From an uncultured Acetobacteraceae bacterium (GTDB lineage: Bacteria; Pseudomonadota; Alphaproteobacteria; Acetobacterales; Acetobacteraceae): a DNA stretch of 64,000 nt. The translations under genes were made by a program, and so were the position numbers. Location of the stretch: contig CALTUD010000016.1 in the NCBI GenBank assembly GCA_943912335.1, forward strand, positions 1 to 64,000, written 5' to 3'. Shown here piece by piece: positions 49,854 through 58,341 of the stretch (position 1 is its first letter; each line of letters starts with the position of its first letter). Below the pieces are notes generated by a model, which was not told the origin of the DNA, did not search any database, and was given only the letters and a program-made list of their open reading frames with translations.

Positions 49854-51141
49854 CGCTGCCGGCTTGACCTTCCGGGGATTCGCTATAGGCGCGGGCTTCC
49901 GGGGAGATGGTCAGCAGCGCGGTGAGCAATGCGGTACTGGCGTAGAGGCCGGAGAAGATCCAGATCACGCCCTCCAGCCCGACATGCGAGCGGAACAGGG
50001 TGACCACCAGCGGGCCGAGCCAGACGCTGGCGCCGGCGCCGAGGCCCAGGATCGACAGGGCGGCGCCTTTCTCGCGCGGGCAGATCTGCGGCATCAGCCC
50101 GGACAACGGCACAAAGGCGGCCAGTGTGGCGCCATAGATCGCACCGAAGACGGCGGCGACCGCGAAGGAATGCGGGTGCGAAAGCGGCATGTAATAGAAG
50201 AGCGGGATCGAGATCGCGCCGCCGATGCTGCCGCCGAAGGCGACGATGGTGCGTGAGCCGAGCCGGTCGGCCAGGATGCCGGAGATCAGATTGAAGATGA
50301 TGTTCGACAGGAACATGATCGACAGCAGGCGAAGCCACTGCTCAAGCGTCAGCCCGACCTGACTGACGAAGAAGCCCGGCATCACGACGAGAAAGGCGTA
50401 TTCGGACGAGGTGTTCACCGCGCGGATGATGCCGGCGATGGAGGTCTTGGGCTCGCGCCACATGATCGAGACCGAGCCGAACACCACGCGCAGCGGATGC
50501 GCATCCGGTGGTGCCAGACGAGCGGCGCCGGTGCGATCGCGGGTCAGCAGCACGGCGACCAGACCGCCGATGGCGACAAGGCCGAGCGAACTCCAGAACG
50601 TCGCCATCTGACCGATATGCGGAATGGCGAAGGAGGCGAACAGCGATCCGAGCGTCGGCAGGCCGCCCGAGAACGCGAACCAGAACCAGCCCGCGGCGGA
50701 GCCGAGCTGTTGCGGCGGCGTGGCGGCGGCGATCCAGACCAGGAAACCGAACGCGAACAGGGGATAGCCGAGACCGCGCAGGGCATAGGTCAGCAGCATG
50801 ATCGGGTATGAGTTCGCGGCGACGCCGAACAGGAGGAACAGCACCTCGAAGGCGCACCAGATCAGCAGGCCGATCCACATCACCCGTTTCGGACCGAGCA
50901 GGTCGGACAGGGCGCCGGAAAGCCAGGACGAGATGCAGGCGCAGACGCCGTAGACGGTGAAGAGGAGTGCGACCTTGTCGCCGCTGACACCGTGCTCACC
51001 CAGGAAGGGCGCCAGATAGCCCGCTTCCACACCGTCTCCGATCATGAACAGCAGAAGCCCCACAAATCCCCAGCTGAGGCTGGACGGGATGCCAAGGCGG
51101 TCGGCGATGGTCAGGCGTCGGGGTTCGGTGGTTCCACTCAA
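49834..51141 (-). CDS. MFS permease of the ribitol/D-arabitol transporter type
   Basis: Transporter of about 435 residues with twelve helices. It follows the RbtT/DalT polyol permeases closely: LSWGFVGLLLFMIGDGVEAGYL, LFTVYGVCACISSWLSGALSDL, PKRVMWIGLLIWCAFEVLFLLFG and NSYPIMLLTYALRGLGYPLF, each at the matching position. It should import a pentitol or similar polyol by proton symport. I chose a TTG start at 51141 because AGGAAG lies eight bases upstream and the length fits. An ATG at 51231 would add 30 residues. No polyol dehydrogenase is nearby. Confidence 0.83.
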   Translation of the reverse strand: MSGTTEPRRLTIADRLGIPSSLSWGFVGLLLFMIGDGVEAGYLAPFLGEHGVSGDKVALLFTVYGVCACISSWLSGALSDLLGPKRVMWIGLLIWCAFEVLFLLFGVAANSYPIMLLTYALRGLGYPLFAFGFLVWIAAATPPQQLGSAAGWFWFAFSGGLPTLGSLFASFAIPHIGQMATFWSSLGLVAIGGLVAVLLTRDRTGAARLAPPDAHPLRVVFGSVSIMWREPKTSIAGIIRAVNTSSEYAFLVVMPGFFVSQVGLTLEQWLRLLSIMFLSNIIFNLISGILADRLGSRTIVAFGGSIGGAISIPLFYYMPLSHPHSFAVAAVFGAIYGATLAAFVPLSGLMPQICPREKGAALSILGLGAGASVWLGPLVVTLFRSHVGLEGVIWIFSGLYASTALLTALLTISPEARAYSESPEGQAGSGPSLAH

Positions 51142-51268
51142 AAGTCGGTCTTCCTGGCTGTTGATGGGATCGTGTCTGAACAGGCGCGCTGGCTGCGTCG
51201 GTGAGCCGGCCACCTTTCTGCCGTATTGCATCGCAGCAATCCGGACCGAAGTCACGGCTCGGCGCATA

Positions 51269-51306
51269 GAAAAAGGGCGGCTGGACCGAAGTCCGACCGC
51301 CCTTTC
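51269..51306 (-). terminator. Terminator of the alpha ribosomal operon (after rplQ)
   Basis: Stem AAAGGGCGG / CCGCCCTTT with further pairing inside (GGAC-TTCG-GTCC), followed on the minus strand by TTTT. It ends 35 bp after the rplQ stop. Confidence 0.85.
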
Positions 51307-51340
51307 CGATCACAAAACCGTCCGTGGACGATCCGACGCC

Positions 51341-51766
51341 TCAGTTGGCGTAGTCGTTCTCGCTCTCGACCTCGGGGCGCGGACCGCTGTCCTGGCCCTT
51401 GGCGGCCACGTCGCGCTCGACCAGCTCGATCACCGCCATGTCGGCTGCGTCGCCATGACGCATGCCAGCCTTCAGCACACGGGTGTAGCCACCCTGACGG
51501 TCCTTGTAGCGCTCGGCGATGGCGCCGAAGAGCTTGGACACGATCACGTCGTCGCGCAGCTGCGCGTAGGCCTGACGACGAGCGTGCAGACCACCGCGCT
51601 TGCCGAGCGTGATGAGCTTCTCGGCCACCGGACGAAGCTCCTTGGCCTTCGGCAGGGTGGTGGTGATCTGCTCGTGCTTGATCAGCGCGACGGCCATGTT
51701 CCTGAACATGGCGAGGCGATGGGTGGAGGTAACGCCGAGCTTACGGCCGGCAACACCGTGACGCAT
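51341..51766 (-). CDS. rplQ: 50S ribosomal protein L17
   Basis: Protein of 141 residues. The N-terminus MRHGVAGRKLGVTSTHRLAMFRNM and KELRPVAEKLITLGKRGG are typical of bacterial L17, with an acidic C-terminal tail usual for alphaproteobacteria. It is the last gene of the rpsM-rpsK-rpoA-rplQ unit and is followed by an intrinsic terminator. Confidence 0.98.
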   Translation of the reverse strand: MRHGVAGRKLGVTSTHRLAMFRNMAVALIKHEQITTTLPKAKELRPVAEKLITLGKRGGLHARRQAYAQLRDDVIVSKLFGAIAERYKDRQGGYTRVLKAGMRHGDAADMAVIELVERDVAAKGQDSGPRPEVESENDYAN

Positions 51767-51792
51767 GATGAGGGTTCCTAAATGCTGCCAGC

Positions 51793-52812
51793 TTAGAAGG
51801 GCTCGTCGAGCCGCTTGGCGAGGTCTTCGATATTCTCAGGCGGCCAGGTCGGCACGTTCATGCCGAGTGCCAGGCCCATGGAGGTCAGCACCTCCTTGAT
51901 CTCGTTCAGGGACTTGCGGCCGAAATTCGGCGTGCGCAGCATCTCCTGCTCGGTCTTCTGAACCAGATCGCCGATGTAGACGATGTTGTCGTTCTTCAGG
52001 CAGTTCGCCGAGCGGACCGAGAGCTCGAGCTCGTCGACCTTGCGCAGCAGGTTGCGATTGAACGGCAGGTCGTCCTGCGGCTCCTCGACGCGCGCCGGGC
52101 GCGGCTCGTCGAAGTTGATGAACAGCTGCAGCTGGTCCTGGAGGATGCGGGCGGCGAGCGCCACCGCGTCTTCCGGGGTCACCGCGCCGTTGGTCTCGAC
52201 GGTCAGAAGCAGCTTGTCGTAGTCGGTGACCTGACCCACGCGGGTCGGCTCGACCTTGTACGAGCAGCGACGCACCGGCGAGTAGATCGCATCGATGGGG
52301 ATCAGCCCGATCGGCGCGTCTTCCGGACGGTTGGCCGCGGCCGGGACATAGCCCTTGCCGAGATTGACCGTGAACTCCATGCCGAGCTTCACGCCGTCAT
52401 CGAGCGTGCAGATCACCAGATCCGGGTTCATGACTTCGATGTCGTGACCGGTCTGGATCTGGCCGGCCTTCACCTCGCCGGGACCCGTGGCCGTCAGCGT
52501 CATGCGCTTCGGACCCTCGCCATGCATTCGCAGCGCGAGCTGCTTGATGTTCAGGACGATATCGGTGACGTCCTCGCGCACGCCGGCGATCGAGGAGAAT
52601 TCGTGCAGCACGCCGTCGATCTGGATCGCGGTGACGGCGGCGCCCTGAAGCGACGACAGCAGGATGCGACGGATCGCATTGCCGAGCGTCATGCCGAAAC
52701 CGCGCTCCAGCGGCTCGGCGACCACGGTCGCGGTGCGCGCGGGCTCGTTGCCGGGCTCGACGTCCAGCTTTTCCGGCTTGATCAGGGACTGCCAGTTCTT
52801 CTGGAGGACCAA
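51793..52812 (-). CDS. rpoA: RNA polymerase alpha subunit
   Basis: Protein of 339 residues, the usual alphaproteobacterial length. The assembly domain includes NEPARTATVVAEPLERGFG and GMTLGNAIRRILLSSLQGAA. The C-terminal domain that contacts UP elements and activators is seen in ELELSVRSANCLKNDNI and TPNFGRKSLNEIKEVL. The start is a TTG at 52812 (then VLQKNWQSLIKP), with AAAGG eight bases upstream. A start further upstream would add non-conserved residues. It lies between rpsK (110 bp) and rplQ (26 bp). Confidence 0.97.
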   Translation of the reverse strand: MVLQKNWQSLIKPEKLDVEPGNEPARTATVVAEPLERGFGMTLGNAIRRILLSSLQGAAVTAIQIDGVLHEFSSIAGVREDVTDIVLNIKQLALRMHGEGPKRMTLTATGPGEVKAGQIQTGHDIEVMNPDLVICTLDDGVKLGMEFTVNLGKGYVPAAANRPEDAPIGLIPIDAIYSPVRRCSYKVEPTRVGQVTDYDKLLLTVETNGAVTPEDAVALAARILQDQLQLFINFDEPRPARVEEPQDDLPFNRNLLRKVDELELSVRSANCLKNDNIVYIGDLVQKTEQEMLRTPNFGRKSLNEIKEVLTSMGLALGMNVPTWPPENIEDLAKRLDEPF

Positions 52813-52922
52813 GAGAGTGGCCTTTCTTAACGGGGAACCGCCGCACCGATGCTGGTGCACCGATCCGGCAGTTTGGAACCACCGGCCCGAAGACCGGCGG
52901 CGATCAGAAGCAGCTTATCGCG

Positions 52923-53315
52923 TCAGACGCGGCGACGCTTGCGCGGGCGGCAGCCGTTATGCGGCACCGGCGTCATGTCGCGGATCGCGGTGATGGAGAA
53001 GCCGACCGCCTGCAGGGCGCGCAGCGCGCTCTCGCGGCCCGAACCCGGACCGGACACCTCGATCTCGAGCGTCTCCATGCCGTGCTCGCGCGCCTTCTTG
53101 CCGGCGTCTTCGGCGGCGACCTGAGCGGCATACGGGGTCGACTTGCGCGAACCCTTGAAGCCCTGGCTGCCGGCGGACGACCAGGCGATGGCGTTGCCCT
53201 GCGCGTCGGAGATGGTGATCATGGTGTTGTTGAACGTGGACAGCACATGCGCCACGCCCGAGATGATGTTCTTGCGCTCTTTCTTACGAATGCGCGGTGC
53301 GGCGGCCTTCGCCAT
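52923..53315 (-). CDS. rpsK: 30S ribosomal protein S11
   Basis: Protein of 130 residues with the S11 signature (IISGVAHVLSTFNNTMITI, GSQGFKGSRKSTPYAAQVAA, in parts) and the C-terminal PHNGCRPRKRRRV. It binds 16S rRNA at the platform. Second gene of the rpsM unit, 101 bp after rpsM. Confidence 0.98.
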   Translation of the reverse strand: MAKAAAPRIRKKERKNIISGVAHVLSTFNNTMITISDAQGNAIAWSSAGSQGFKGSRKSTPYAAQVAAEDAGKKAREHGMETLEIEVSGPGSGRESALRALQAVGFSITAIRDMTPVPHNGCRPRKRRRV

Positions 53316-53416
53316 ATTCTTTCAATCCCGACCTGAGCACGCCGCCGGGCGACGTGCCTGATGTTTTGCTTCGAACGACCTGGTGCCGCCCCTTCTCGCG
53401 AAAGGGCGGCCGCCGA

Positions 53417-53794
53417 TCACTTCGTGGCCTTCTTCTTGCCGGCGATCGCCACCGCCTTGCCCTTGCGGGTGCGGGCGTTGGTGTGGGTGCGCTGACCGCG
53501 CACCGGCAGGCCACGACGATGGCGCAGGCCGCGGTAGCAGCCGAGGTCCATCAGACGCTTGATGTTCATGGCGAGCTCGCGACGGAGGTCGCCCTCGACG
53601 CGGAACTCGCGATCGATCAGCTCACGCACCTTCAGGATCTCGTCGTCGGACATCTCGTTCACGCGGCGTTCCGCCGGGATGCCGAGCTGGGCGCAGATAT
53701 CCTGCGCCTTCGCCGGGCCGATGCCGTAGATATAGGTCAGACCGATCACGACCCGCTTGTTGGTCGGAATGTTCACGCCGGCAATACGCGCCAC
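53417..53794 (-). CDS. rpsM: 30S ribosomal protein S13
   Basis: Protein of 125 residues, usual length. VARIAGVNIPTNKRVVIGLTYI at the start and RGLRHRRGLPVRGQRTHTNART near the end (in parts) are diagnostic. I chose the GTG at 53794 because GAGGAG lies eight bases upstream. The TTG at 53800 would leave only two bases. It is the first gene after an internal promoter and a 195-nt leader, so the alpha part of the cluster can be expressed on its own. Confidence 0.97.
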   Translation of the reverse strand: MARIAGVNIPTNKRVVIGLTYIYGIGPAKAQDICAQLGIPAERRVNEMSDDEILKVRELIDREFRVEGDLRRELAMNIKRLMDLGCYRGLRHRRGLPVRGQRTHTNARTRKGKAVAIAGKKKATK

Positions 53795-53841
53795 GCCCAA
53801 TACTCCTCAAACCGCCTGTTTCCAGGCCGTATAACCCCGGC

Positions 53842-53969
53842 GCCTGCCAGGCATGAATAACCGCCCGGATCGCCGGGCCGTTTCTGAACCGTGCAGGCGT
53901 TTTCCCAGGAGAGAATCGGCTGCCGGAAGTTCGGAAAAACCGGGTTCGTGACAGTCCCGAGACCGGGAC
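53842..53969 (-). promoter_or_regulatory. Structured leader of rpsM
   Basis: Three stable hairpins in the 5' leader: GTCCCG-N4-CGGGAC (53954-53969), GCCCGG-N4-CCGGGC (53863-53878) and GCCTG-C-CAGGC (53842-53852). A leader of about 195 nt before a ribosomal operon suggests feedback control by a ribosomal protein. Which one is unknown, since rpsD (S4) is not encoded here. Confidence 0.5.
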
Positions 53970-53995
53970 GGGCACAGACCCGGCTGAGGGCGCGC

Positions 53996-54023
53996 ACTAT
54001 AGCGAGGACGCCCCCTGAGTCAA
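53996..54023 (-). promoter_or_regulatory. Sigma70-type promoter for rpsM-rpsK-rpoA-rplQ
   Basis: On the minus strand TTGACT (54023-54018), a 16-bp spacer and TATAGT (54001-53996), each 5 of 6 to consensus. It begins 11 bp after the adk stop and would start transcription near 53989. Confidence 0.75.
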
Positions 54024-54033
54024 CGATTTCGCT

Positions 54034-54708
54034 TCAACTTTCCGTGATCGCACCAGCGTTCGTGGCGGAAAGAGCGGCGTCGATCTGCGTGCTGACAGCG
54101 TCGATCTCGGCCATGCCGTCGATGCTCCGCACCAGCCCCCGCGCCTCGTAATACGGCAGGATCGGCTGCGTCTCGCGACGGTAAGCCTCCATACGGGAGC
54201 CGACGGTCGCGGCGTTGTCGTCCGGACGGCGGATGAACTCCGTGCCGCCGCAGACATCGCACACGCCCGGAACCGCCGGCTGCTTGAACGAGTCGTGGTA
54301 GCCGGTGCCGCACGTGGCGCAGGTATAACGGCCGACGATTCGCGCCGTCAGCTCGGCCTCGTCGACCTTCAACTCCAGCACCGCATCGATCTTGAGACCG
54401 AGCTCGGACAGCATCTCGTCCAGCGCTTTCGCCTGGACTTCCGTGCGGGGAAAGCCGTCGAGGATGAATCCTTTCGCGCAGTCGGCCTGACGCACGCGCG
54501 AGGCCAGCATGGCGACCAGGATCTCGTCGGACACCAGGCCGCCGCGATCCATCACCGCCTTGGCCTTCTGGCCGATCTCGGTGCCCGCCTTCACCTCCGC
54601 CCGCAGCATGTCGCCCGTGGAGATCTGTGCGATGCCGTGCAGGCGCTCCAGGCGTTTGGCCTGGGTGCCCTTGCCGGCCCCCGGGGGCCCCAGAAAGATC
54701 AGATTCAA
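54034..54708 (-). CDS. adk: Adenylate kinase
   Basis: Protein of 224 residues. P-loop GPPGAGKGT (residues 7-15), the AMP-binding DGFPRTEVQA, and a long LID with four cysteines (CATCG and CDVCGG) that should bind zinc. It converts ATP and AMP to two ADP in the cytoplasm. The start is a TTG at 54708 whose last bases form the secY stop (TTGA), so it is coupled to secY. Usual place in alphaproteobacterial spc operons. Confidence 0.96.
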   Translation of the reverse strand: MNLIFLGPPGAGKGTQAKRLERLHGIAQISTGDMLRAEVKAGTEIGQKAKAVMDRGGLVSDEILVAMLASRVRQADCAKGFILDGFPRTEVQAKALDEMLSELGLKIDAVLELKVDEAELTARIVGRYTCATCGTGYHDSFKQPAVPGVCDVCGGTEFIRRPDDNAATVGSRMEAYRRETQPILPYYEARGLVRSIDGMAEIDAVSTQIDAALSATNAGAITES

Positions 54709-56057
54709 CGCATCCTCCCCCGACCGCGGGATTTCCGGATCAGCCCTTCATACTGGTGTGCCAGCAGATGGGACTGGATCTGCGTCACCGTATCCATGGT
54801 CACGGACACGATGATGATCAGGCTCGTGCCGCCGAAATAGAACGGCACATGATAGCGGCTGACGAGGAACTGCGGCAGCAGGCAGACCAGCACGAGGTAG
54901 AGGGCGCCGATCGTGGTCAGACGCACGAGGATCCGGTCGAGATACTCCGCCGTGTTGGCCCCCGGCCGGATGCCGGGGATGAAGCCGCCCTGCTTCCGCA
55001 GATTGTCCGCCGTTTCCTGCGGGTTGAACGCCACCGCCGCATAGAAATACGAGAAGAACAGGATCATCGCCGCATAGAAGATCATGTAGAGCGGCTGACC
55101 CTGGCCGAGCTGCTGAGCCAGGAAGCCGAGCCAGTGCGGCAGATTGGCATTCCCCGACGCGAATCCGGACAGGGTGACCGGAATCAGCAGCACCGAGGAG
55201 GCGAAGATCGGCGGGATCACGCCGGCCGTGTTCACCTTCAGCGGCATATGGGTCGATTCGCCGCCCGACATGCGATTGCCGACCTGACGCTTGGGATACT
55301 GGATCACCACGCGGCGCTGCGCCTGTTCCATGAACACGATGAACGCGATCACGGCGGCGGCGAGAACCAGGAAGATCACCACGAAGATCGGCGACAGCTC
55401 GCCGGTATATCCGAGCTGGAACAGGGTCGCGAGCGCATGCGGCAGGTTGGCAACGATGCCCGCGAAGATGATCAGCGAGATGCCGTTACCGACGCCGCGC
55501 GAGGTGATCTGTTCGCCCAGCCACATCAGGAACATGGTGCCGCCGACCAGTGTGATCACGCAGGAGAAGCGGAAGAACAGGCCGGGATCGATCACGGCGG
55601 AGATGCCGCCGGCGGCGTGCATCTTCTCCAGCCCGACCGCGATTCCGTAGGCCTGGAACAGCGCGATCAGCACCGTCAGATAGCGGGTGTACTGATTGAG
55701 CTTCTTCCGCCCCGACTCGCCTTCCTTCTTGATCGATTCGAGCGCCGGGATCGCGGACGACATCAGCTGAACGATGATCGAGGCGCTGATGTAGGGCATG
55801 ATGTTCAGCGCGAACACGGTCATGCGCCCGAGCGCACCGCCCGAGAACATGTCGAACATGCCGAGGATTCCGCCCTGGTTCTGCGCCAGGAGCTGACCCA
55901 TCACATGGGCGTCGACACCGGGGACCGGGATGTACGTGCCAAGGCGATAGATGATGAGCGCGCCCAGTGTGAACCAGATACGCTTCTTAAGCTCGGTGGC
56001 CTTCGCGAAGGCGCCGAGATTCATCGTCGATGCAAGCTGCTCGGCCGCGGAGGCCAT
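54705..56057 (-). CDS. secY: Protein translocase subunit SecY
   Basis: Protein of 450 residues with ten predicted helices. It forms the pore of the Sec translocon with SecE and SecG. Diagnostic parts are TYIPVPGVDAHVMGQL, GGALGRMTVFALNIMPYISASI (in parts), GESTHMPLKVNTAGVIPPIFAS (in parts) and the C-terminal YEGLIRKSRGRGR. It follows rplO after 108 bp, which include a strong hairpin, and overlaps adk by four bases. No rpmJ lies downstream, as is usual in this class. Confidence 0.98.
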   Translation of the reverse strand: MASAAEQLASTMNLGAFAKATELKKRIWFTLGALIIYRLGTYIPVPGVDAHVMGQLLAQNQGGILGMFDMFSGGALGRMTVFALNIMPYISASIIVQLMSSAIPALESIKKEGESGRKKLNQYTRYLTVLIALFQAYGIAVGLEKMHAAGGISAVIDPGLFFRFSCVITLVGGTMFLMWLGEQITSRGVGNGISLIIFAGIVANLPHALATLFQLGYTGELSPIFVVIFLVLAAAVIAFIVFMEQAQRRVVIQYPKRQVGNRMSGGESTHMPLKVNTAGVIPPIFASSVLLIPVTLSGFASGNANLPHWLGFLAQQLGQGQPLYMIFYAAMILFFSYFYAAVAFNPQETADNLRKQGGFIPGIRPGANTAEYLDRILVRLTTIGALYLVLVCLLPQFLVSRYHVPFYFGGTSLIIIVSVTMDTVTQIQSHLLAHQYEGLIRKSRGRGRMR

Positions 56058-56078
56058 GCGCCGGTCCCTTTCACAAGA

Positions 56079-56111
56079 ACAGCGCCGGCGGGTTCATCCG
56101 CACGGCGCTGT
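56079..56111 (-). promoter_or_regulatory. Strong hairpin between rplO and secY
   Basis: ACAGCGCCG / CGGCGCTGT plus an inner GCGG / CCGC with a 1-nt bulge and a 6-nt loop, followed on the minus strand by TTCTTG and then the secY SD (AAAGGGA). It could lower read-through into secY or protect the upstream mRNA. Confidence 0.5.
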
Positions 56112-56165
56112 CTGTTTAGCCTGACTGGTTTTGTAAGCAAGATGAGGGCATGAACCCTCCCCCGG

Positions 56166-56654
56166 TTACGCTTCCGTCTGCGCCTTCTTGGCAACGGTGG
56201 TCTTGACGGACCCACCGGCCTTCTCCACCGCCTCGATCGCCGCGGCGGACGCGCCGGCCACTTCGATCGTCAGCGCGCGGGTGAGCTCACCCTGCGCCAG
56301 GAGACGGATGCCGTTCACCTTGCCCGTGCCGATCAGATTGGCGGCGCGCAGGGTGTCTTCCGTGATCGTGCCCGACGCATCGAGCTTGCCGTCGGCGATC
56401 GCCTTGTCCAGCGTGCCGAGATTGATCGGCGCGTAGACCTTGCGGAAGATGTTCTTGAAGCCACGCTTCGGCAGACGCCGGTAGATCGGGAGCTGACCGC
56501 CCTCGAACCCGTTCAGCGAAACGCCTTCACGCGCCTTCTGACCCTTCACGCCCTTGCCGGACGTCTTGCCCTTGCCGGAGCCGATGCCACGGCCGAGGCG
56601 CTTCTTGCGATAACGAGAACCCTCGTTGTCGCGCAGCTGGTTCAGTTCGACCAT
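56166..56654 (-). CDS. rplO: 50S ribosomal protein L15
   Basis: Protein of 162 residues. The basic N-terminus with KKRLGRGIGSGKGKTSGKG and the GFEGGQLPIYRRLPKRGF block are the L15 signatures. It ends with an alanine/lysine-rich tail usual in alphaproteobacteria. It starts one base after the rpmD stop. A hairpin-containing gap separates it from secY. Confidence 0.98.
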   Translation of the reverse strand: MVELNQLRDNEGSRYRKKRLGRGIGSGKGKTSGKGVKGQKAREGVSLNGFEGGQLPIYRRLPKRGFKNIFRKVYAPINLGTLDKAIADGKLDASGTITEDTLRAANLIGTGKVNGIRLLAQGELTRALTIEVAGASAAAIEAVEKAGGSVKTTVAKKAQTEA

Positions 56655-56655
56655 T

Positions 56656-56847
56656 TCAATCCTCCACCTTCACCAGGTGGTGCACCTTGCGGATCATGCC
56701 GCGAACCGAAGGAGTGTCCTCCAGCTCGCGCACCTTGCCGATCTTGTTCAGGCCGAGCCCGATCAGCGTCGCCTGCTGACCCGGCTTCTGCCCGTTGCCA
56801 GACGCGATCTGACGAACGCGAACGGTGGCCTTGCCCTGCTCAGACAT
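56656..56847 (-). CDS. rpmD: 50S ribosomal protein L30
   Basis: Protein of 63 residues, usual length. VRVRQIASGNGQKPGQQATL and LGLNKIGKVRELEDTPSVRG with the C-terminal MIRKVHHLVKVE are diagnostic. It overlaps the end of rpsE by eight bases. Confidence 0.97.
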   Translation of the reverse strand: MSEQGKATVRVRQIASGNGQKPGQQATLIGLGLNKIGKVRELEDTPSVRGMIRKVHHLVKVED

Positions 56848-57421
56848 CGGCGCCCTCCAGCGCGGCTTCGCGCTTGCCGAGAATGTCGGAGACCTTCTTG
56901 CCGCGACGGCTCGCCACCGAGCGCGGGCTGGCGCAACGCTCGAGCGCCGCGAAGGTCGCCTTCACCATGTTATGCGGGTTGCGGCTGCCGAGCGACTTGG
57001 CCACCACATCGTTGATGCCCAGGCTCTCGAACACCGCGCGCATCGGGCCGCCCGCGATGATGCCGGTGCCGGCTTCCGCCGAACGCAGCACCACGTTGCC
57101 AGCGCCGAAATGACCGGTGACGTCGTGATGGAGGGTACGACCCTCCTTCATCGGCACGCGGATCATGGTGCGCTTCGCCCGCTCGGTCGCCTTGCGGATC
57201 GCCTCGGGAACTTCGCGCGCCTTGCCCGCGCCGTAGCCGACGCGACCCTTCTGGTCACCCACCACAACGAGGGCTGCGAAGGCGAAACGACGTCCGCCCT
57301 TCACCACCTTCGCGACGCGGTTGATCGTCACCAGCTTGTCGATCAGGTCGTCGCCTTCGCGATCCCGCTCACGACCACCCTCGCGGCCGCCGCGGCCGCC
57401 TTCTCTCGGTTCACGTGCCAT
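56840..57421 (-). CDS. rpsE: 30S ribosomal protein S5
   Basis: Protein of 193 residues. The first 25 residues are a Gly/Arg/Glu-rich extension. The rest is standard S5 (LVTINRVAKVVKGGRRFAFA, VGYGAGKAREVPEAIRKA, AGTGIIAGGPMRAVFE). It helps decoding accuracy and has weak helicase function in other bacteria. Confidence 0.98.
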   Translation of the reverse strand: MAREPREGGRGGREGGRERDREGDDLIDKLVTINRVAKVVKGGRRFAFAALVVVGDQKGRVGYGAGKAREVPEAIRKATERAKRTMIRVPMKEGRTLHHDVTGHFGAGNVVLRSAEAGTGIIAGGPMRAVFESLGINDVVAKSLGSRNPHNMVKATFAALERCASPRSVASRRGKKVSDILGKREAALEGADV

Positions 57422-57435
57422 GTCGTGACCTTCCC

Positions 57436-57798
57436 TCAGAAGGCGAGGCCGCCCTCGCGGGCAGCCTCCGCCAGGGCCTTGACGCGCCCATGATACAGAT
57501 ACGAGCCGCGGTCGAACACGACCTGCGACACGCCAGCCGCGATGGCGCGCTCGGCCACCAGCTTGCCGACGGCAGCCGCGGCAGCCTTGTCGGCGCCGGT
57601 CTTGCCGCTCTCGCGAACCGACTTGTCCAGCGTCGAGGCCGAAGCCAGCGTACGGCCGGCGACGTCGTCGATCACCTGCGCATGGATGTTCTTGCCCGAA
57701 CGGAACACCGACAGACGCGGACGCCCGCCAGCCTTGCGGCGGAGCTGGAAGCGAAGGCGGGTGCGCCGCCGCTCCCGCAATTCCTGCTGCGTGCTCAT
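57436..57798 (-). CDS. rplR: 50S ribosomal protein L18
   Basis: Protein of 120 residues. RLRFQLRRKAGGRPRLSVFR, IHAQVIDDVAGRTLASAS and the C-terminal FDRGSYLYHGRVKALAEAAR match L18, which binds 5S rRNA. Its ATG overlaps the rplF stop by one base (TAATG). Confidence 0.98.
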   Translation of the reverse strand: MSTQQELRERRRTRLRFQLRRKAGGRPRLSVFRSGKNIHAQVIDDVAGRTLASASTLDKSVRESGKTGADKAAAAAVGKLVAERAIAAGVSQVVFDRGSYLYHGRVKALAEAAREGGLAF

Positions 57799-58331
57799 TA
57801 CTTCTTCTTGCCTTCCTTGCGCCGGATCACTTCGTTGTCGTAGCGGACACCCTTGCCCTTGTAGGGCTCCGGCGGACGGAAGTTCCGGATATCGAGCGCA
57901 ACCTGCCCGACACGCTGCTTGTCCACACCTTCCACCGTGACGGCGGTCGGACGCGGGGTCGTGATCTTGATGCCCGGCGGGATCGCATAGACGACGTCAT
58001 GCGAGTAGCCGAGATTCAGAACCAGGTTCGAACCCTGCACCGCGGCGCGGTAACCGGTTCCGGTGATCTCCAGCGTCTTGCTGTAGCCGGTCGACACGCC
58101 CTTCACCATCGCGGCGACGAGAGCACGGGTGGTGCCCCACATCATGCGCGCGGGAGCGGCAGAGCTCTTCGGCACAACGGTGACGCGACCATCGGCGACC
58201 GTGGTCTCGACATGCTGCGACAAGGGAAGCTTCAGCTCGCCGAGCTTGCCCTTCGCCGTCAGAACGCCGCTGACGATCGCGACATCGACGCCCTGCGGAA
58301 TCTCAACGGGATATTTGCCTACGCGTGACAT
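57798..58331 (-). CDS. rplF: 50S ribosomal protein L6
   Basis: Protein of 177 residues, usual length with the start MSRVGKYPVEIPQGV at 58331. The upstream in-frame extension is not conserved. The signature PEPYKGKGVRYDNEVIRRKEGK lies at the C-terminus (in parts). L6 sits near the factor-binding region of the large subunit. Confidence 0.98.
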   Translation of the reverse strand: MSRVGKYPVEIPQGVDVAIVSGVLTAKGKLGELKLPLSQHVETTVADGRVTVVPKSSAAPARMMWGTTRALVAAMVKGVSTGYSKTLEITGTGYRAAVQGSNLVLNLGYSHDVVYAIPPGIKITTPRPTAVTVEGVDKQRVGQVALDIRNFRPPEPYKGKGVRYDNEVIRRKEGKKK

Positions 58332-58341
58332 GCATCCCTCC

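Noticed and set aside
54024..54708. Missing rpmJ and rpsD in the ribosomal cluster
   Set aside because: rpmJ and rpsD commonly lie elsewhere in alphaproteobacteria, so their absence is not a sign of gene loss.
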